Below the pieces are notes generated by a model, which was not told the DNA's origin, made no database searches, and saw nothing but the letters and a program-made list of their open reading frames with translations. Shown here piece by piece: positions 63,017 to 64,000 of a stretch of DNA of 64,000 nucleotides (positions within the stretch are counted from its first letter, which is position 1; every line of letters starts with the position of its first letter). The DNA comes from Enterobacteriaceae bacterium RIT714 (GTDB lineage Bacteria; Pseudomonadota; Gammaproteobacteria; Enterobacterales; Enterobacteriaceae). The stretch is taken from positions 162,074 through 226,073 of the forward strand of contig WJYB01000007.1 in the NCBI GenBank assembly GCA_009668015.1, read 5' to 3'. The translations under genes and the position numbers were made by a program.

Positions 63017-64000
63017 TTAGAAATCGCCGTGAATACCCGCGCCAACCATATAACCGCTGTCCATAGAAGATGAAGCCTGGAAGGTCATTGCTGCTCTTTC
63101 AGTGACGTTTTTCTGGATACCTGCTGCCAGCGCAGCACCGTGACCCGCAGTACCCGTAGACAGCGCCCATGAATCGGCGTTGGCGTTAAAGTGCAGGGAA
63201 GACATTGCAGCAGCGTTATTACCGATCTGGTGCATCTCTTCACGCGTCTCTTCGATATCATTACGGTTGCGCTGAATATCTCTGGAGTTCTGCTGAATCG
63301 CTGCGCTGTTGTGGTCGATACGCGCCGAGTTATGAGCGACGCTGGCGGCATTGTGCTGAATGTAATCACCTTGCACGGCCTGCAGTGTCTCAACATGGCT
63401 AATTTCAGTTTGATTGGCGCGGACGGCTTTAGAGTTAGCCTCCACCTTGGTCATATCTGCATCTTTACCATCTTTACCCGCAGCACCATTCATAGGGGTA
63501 ACGTGCTCGCCCGCAGTGCGTTGACGGTTAGCCTGTGCCATCTCATCGCCCCGAATCTTAGCGGCATTAGCATCAATGGAGCTGTCCTGGGCTGAATCAG
63601 TTTGTTCCTGCACTGCCTGGTCTGCAGCGTAAGTTGATGTTTCCACTTTCTGGTCTAATTCGGCATCGACGATCTTCGCACGCTGTGCGCTGGCGTCGTT
63701 GATCACCTGGAATTTTTTGTCAGCGTCAGTTTTGTTATCAGTAACCTGAGTCTGGAGTTTGTCGTCACCGGCCTGGCGGGTGGCCGCTTCATCAGCAATC
63801 TTGCCATCAACGATCTTCGCACGCTGGACGCTGGCATCGTTGATCACCTGGAATTTTTGGTCAGCGTCAGTTTTGTTATCAGTAACCTGGGTCTGCAGTT
63901 TGTCGTCAGCGGCCTGGCGGGCGGCCGTTTCATCAGCAATCTTGCCGTCAACGATCTTCGCACGCTGGACGCTGGCGTCGTTGATCACCTGGAATTTTTG
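63017..64000 (-). CDS. Trimeric autotransporter adhesin (YadA-like), N-terminus outside window
   Basis: A 327-residue C-terminal piece, open to the window edge. From the edge: 47-residue repeats (141 bp; VINDASVQRAKIVDGKIADE...), a coiled-coil stalk (HNSARIDHNSAAIQQNSRDI), and a YadA-like membrane anchor of about 65 residues (MSSLHFNANADSWALS...) ending in phenylalanine, which would form a 12-strand trimeric barrel in the outer membrane. Such proteins mediate adhesion and autoagglutination. The internal GKDGKDAD segment resembles a collagen-like turn. The passenger head is not seen. Confidence 0.88.
   Translation of the reverse strand, partial: QKFQVINDASVQRAKIVDGKIADETAARQAADDKLQTQVTDNKTDADQKFQVINDASVQRAKIVDGKIADEAATRQAGDDKLQTQVTDNKTDADKKFQVINDASAQRAKIVDAELDQKVETSTYAADQAVQEQTDSAQDSSIDANAAKIRGDEMAQANRQRTAGEHVTPMNGAAGKDGKDADMTKVEANSKAVRANQTEISHVETLQAVQGDYIQHNAASVAHNSARIDHNSAAIQQNSRDIQRNRNDIEETREEMHQIGNNAAAMSSLHFNANADSWALSTGTAGHGAALAAGIQKNVTERAAMTFQASSSMDSGYMVGAGIHGDF

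Overview
The window is chromosomal DNA of a gammaproteobacterium of the family Enterobacteriaceae. The backbone follows the E. coli K-12 order: mdlB-glnK-amtB-tesB-ybaY-ybaZ-ffs ... ybaA-pdeB ... ylaC-maa-hha-tomB-acrB-acrA/acrR-mscK-ybaM-priC-ybaN-apt-dnaX-ybaB-recR-htpG-adk-hemH-gsk-ybaL-fsr-ushA-ybaK-ybaP-copA/cueR. Protein lengths match E. coli almost residue for residue. The lacIZ pair, the absence of aes between hemH and gsk and of ybaS-ybaT between copA and cueR, and a family of CCCTCTCCC/GGGAGAGGG intergenic repeats suggest the Enterobacter/Leclercia/Lelliottia side of the family. That placement is inference from memory, not a computed result.

Layout. 1-5.9 kb is backbone: an ABC exporter half, the sigma54/NtrC-controlled glnK-amtB ammonium operon, thioesterase TesB, lipoprotein YbaY, an alkyltransferase-like protein and the 4.5S SRP RNA. 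5.9-20.5 kb is accessory block A, inserted between ffs and ybaA: an STM2901-type/DUF1493 gene pair, a five-gene chaperone-usher fimbrial operon (minus strand), a ribbon-helix-helix gene overlapping an unknown 71-residue gene, the MocR regulator/membrane protein pair yczR-yczE, and lacI-lacZ without an adjacent lacY. 20.5-22.5 kb is backbone (ybaA, pdeB). 22.6-28.9 kb is accessory block B: a GntR regulator, an enolase-superfamily sugar-acid dehydratase and a PTS EIIBC; the Zur-type rpmE2-rpmJ2 operon; and a GNAT acetyltransferase divergent from a second MocR regulator. 28.9-60.7 kb is backbone: Hha/TomB, AcrAB-AcrR multidrug efflux, MscK, replication and repair genes (priC, dnaX, recR), htpG, adk, hemH, gsk, a Kef-type transporter, Fsr, UshA and the copper pair copA/cueR. 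60.8-64 kb is accessory block C: three unknown minus-strand genes, a secreted 16-residue-repeat protein with cysteine caps, and the C-terminal part of a trimeric autotransporter cut by the window edge.

Control elements readable from the bases include a perfect sigma54 promoter and NtrC box (glnK), a lac operator, a CRP-like site (PTS gene), a Zur box (rpmE2), the AcrR operator, a sigma32 promoter (htpG), a CueR-type promoter (copA), and two programmed -1 frameshift cassettes (dnaX tau/gamma and copA/CopA(Z)).

The least ordinary things are: (i) the GC-rich intergenic repeat family, which has grown into 44-bp tandem arrays after htpG and gsk, and into a 124-bp tandem array that duplicates the 3' end of ybaM and supplies its C-terminal codons; (ii) the Cys-capped repeat protein at 62.5 kb; (iii) the RHH plus 71-residue gene pair; (iv) the unknown three-gene cluster beside cueR; and (v) the PTS/ManD-like/GntR cluster. 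No insertion sequence, integrase, tRNA or CRISPR array was seen.
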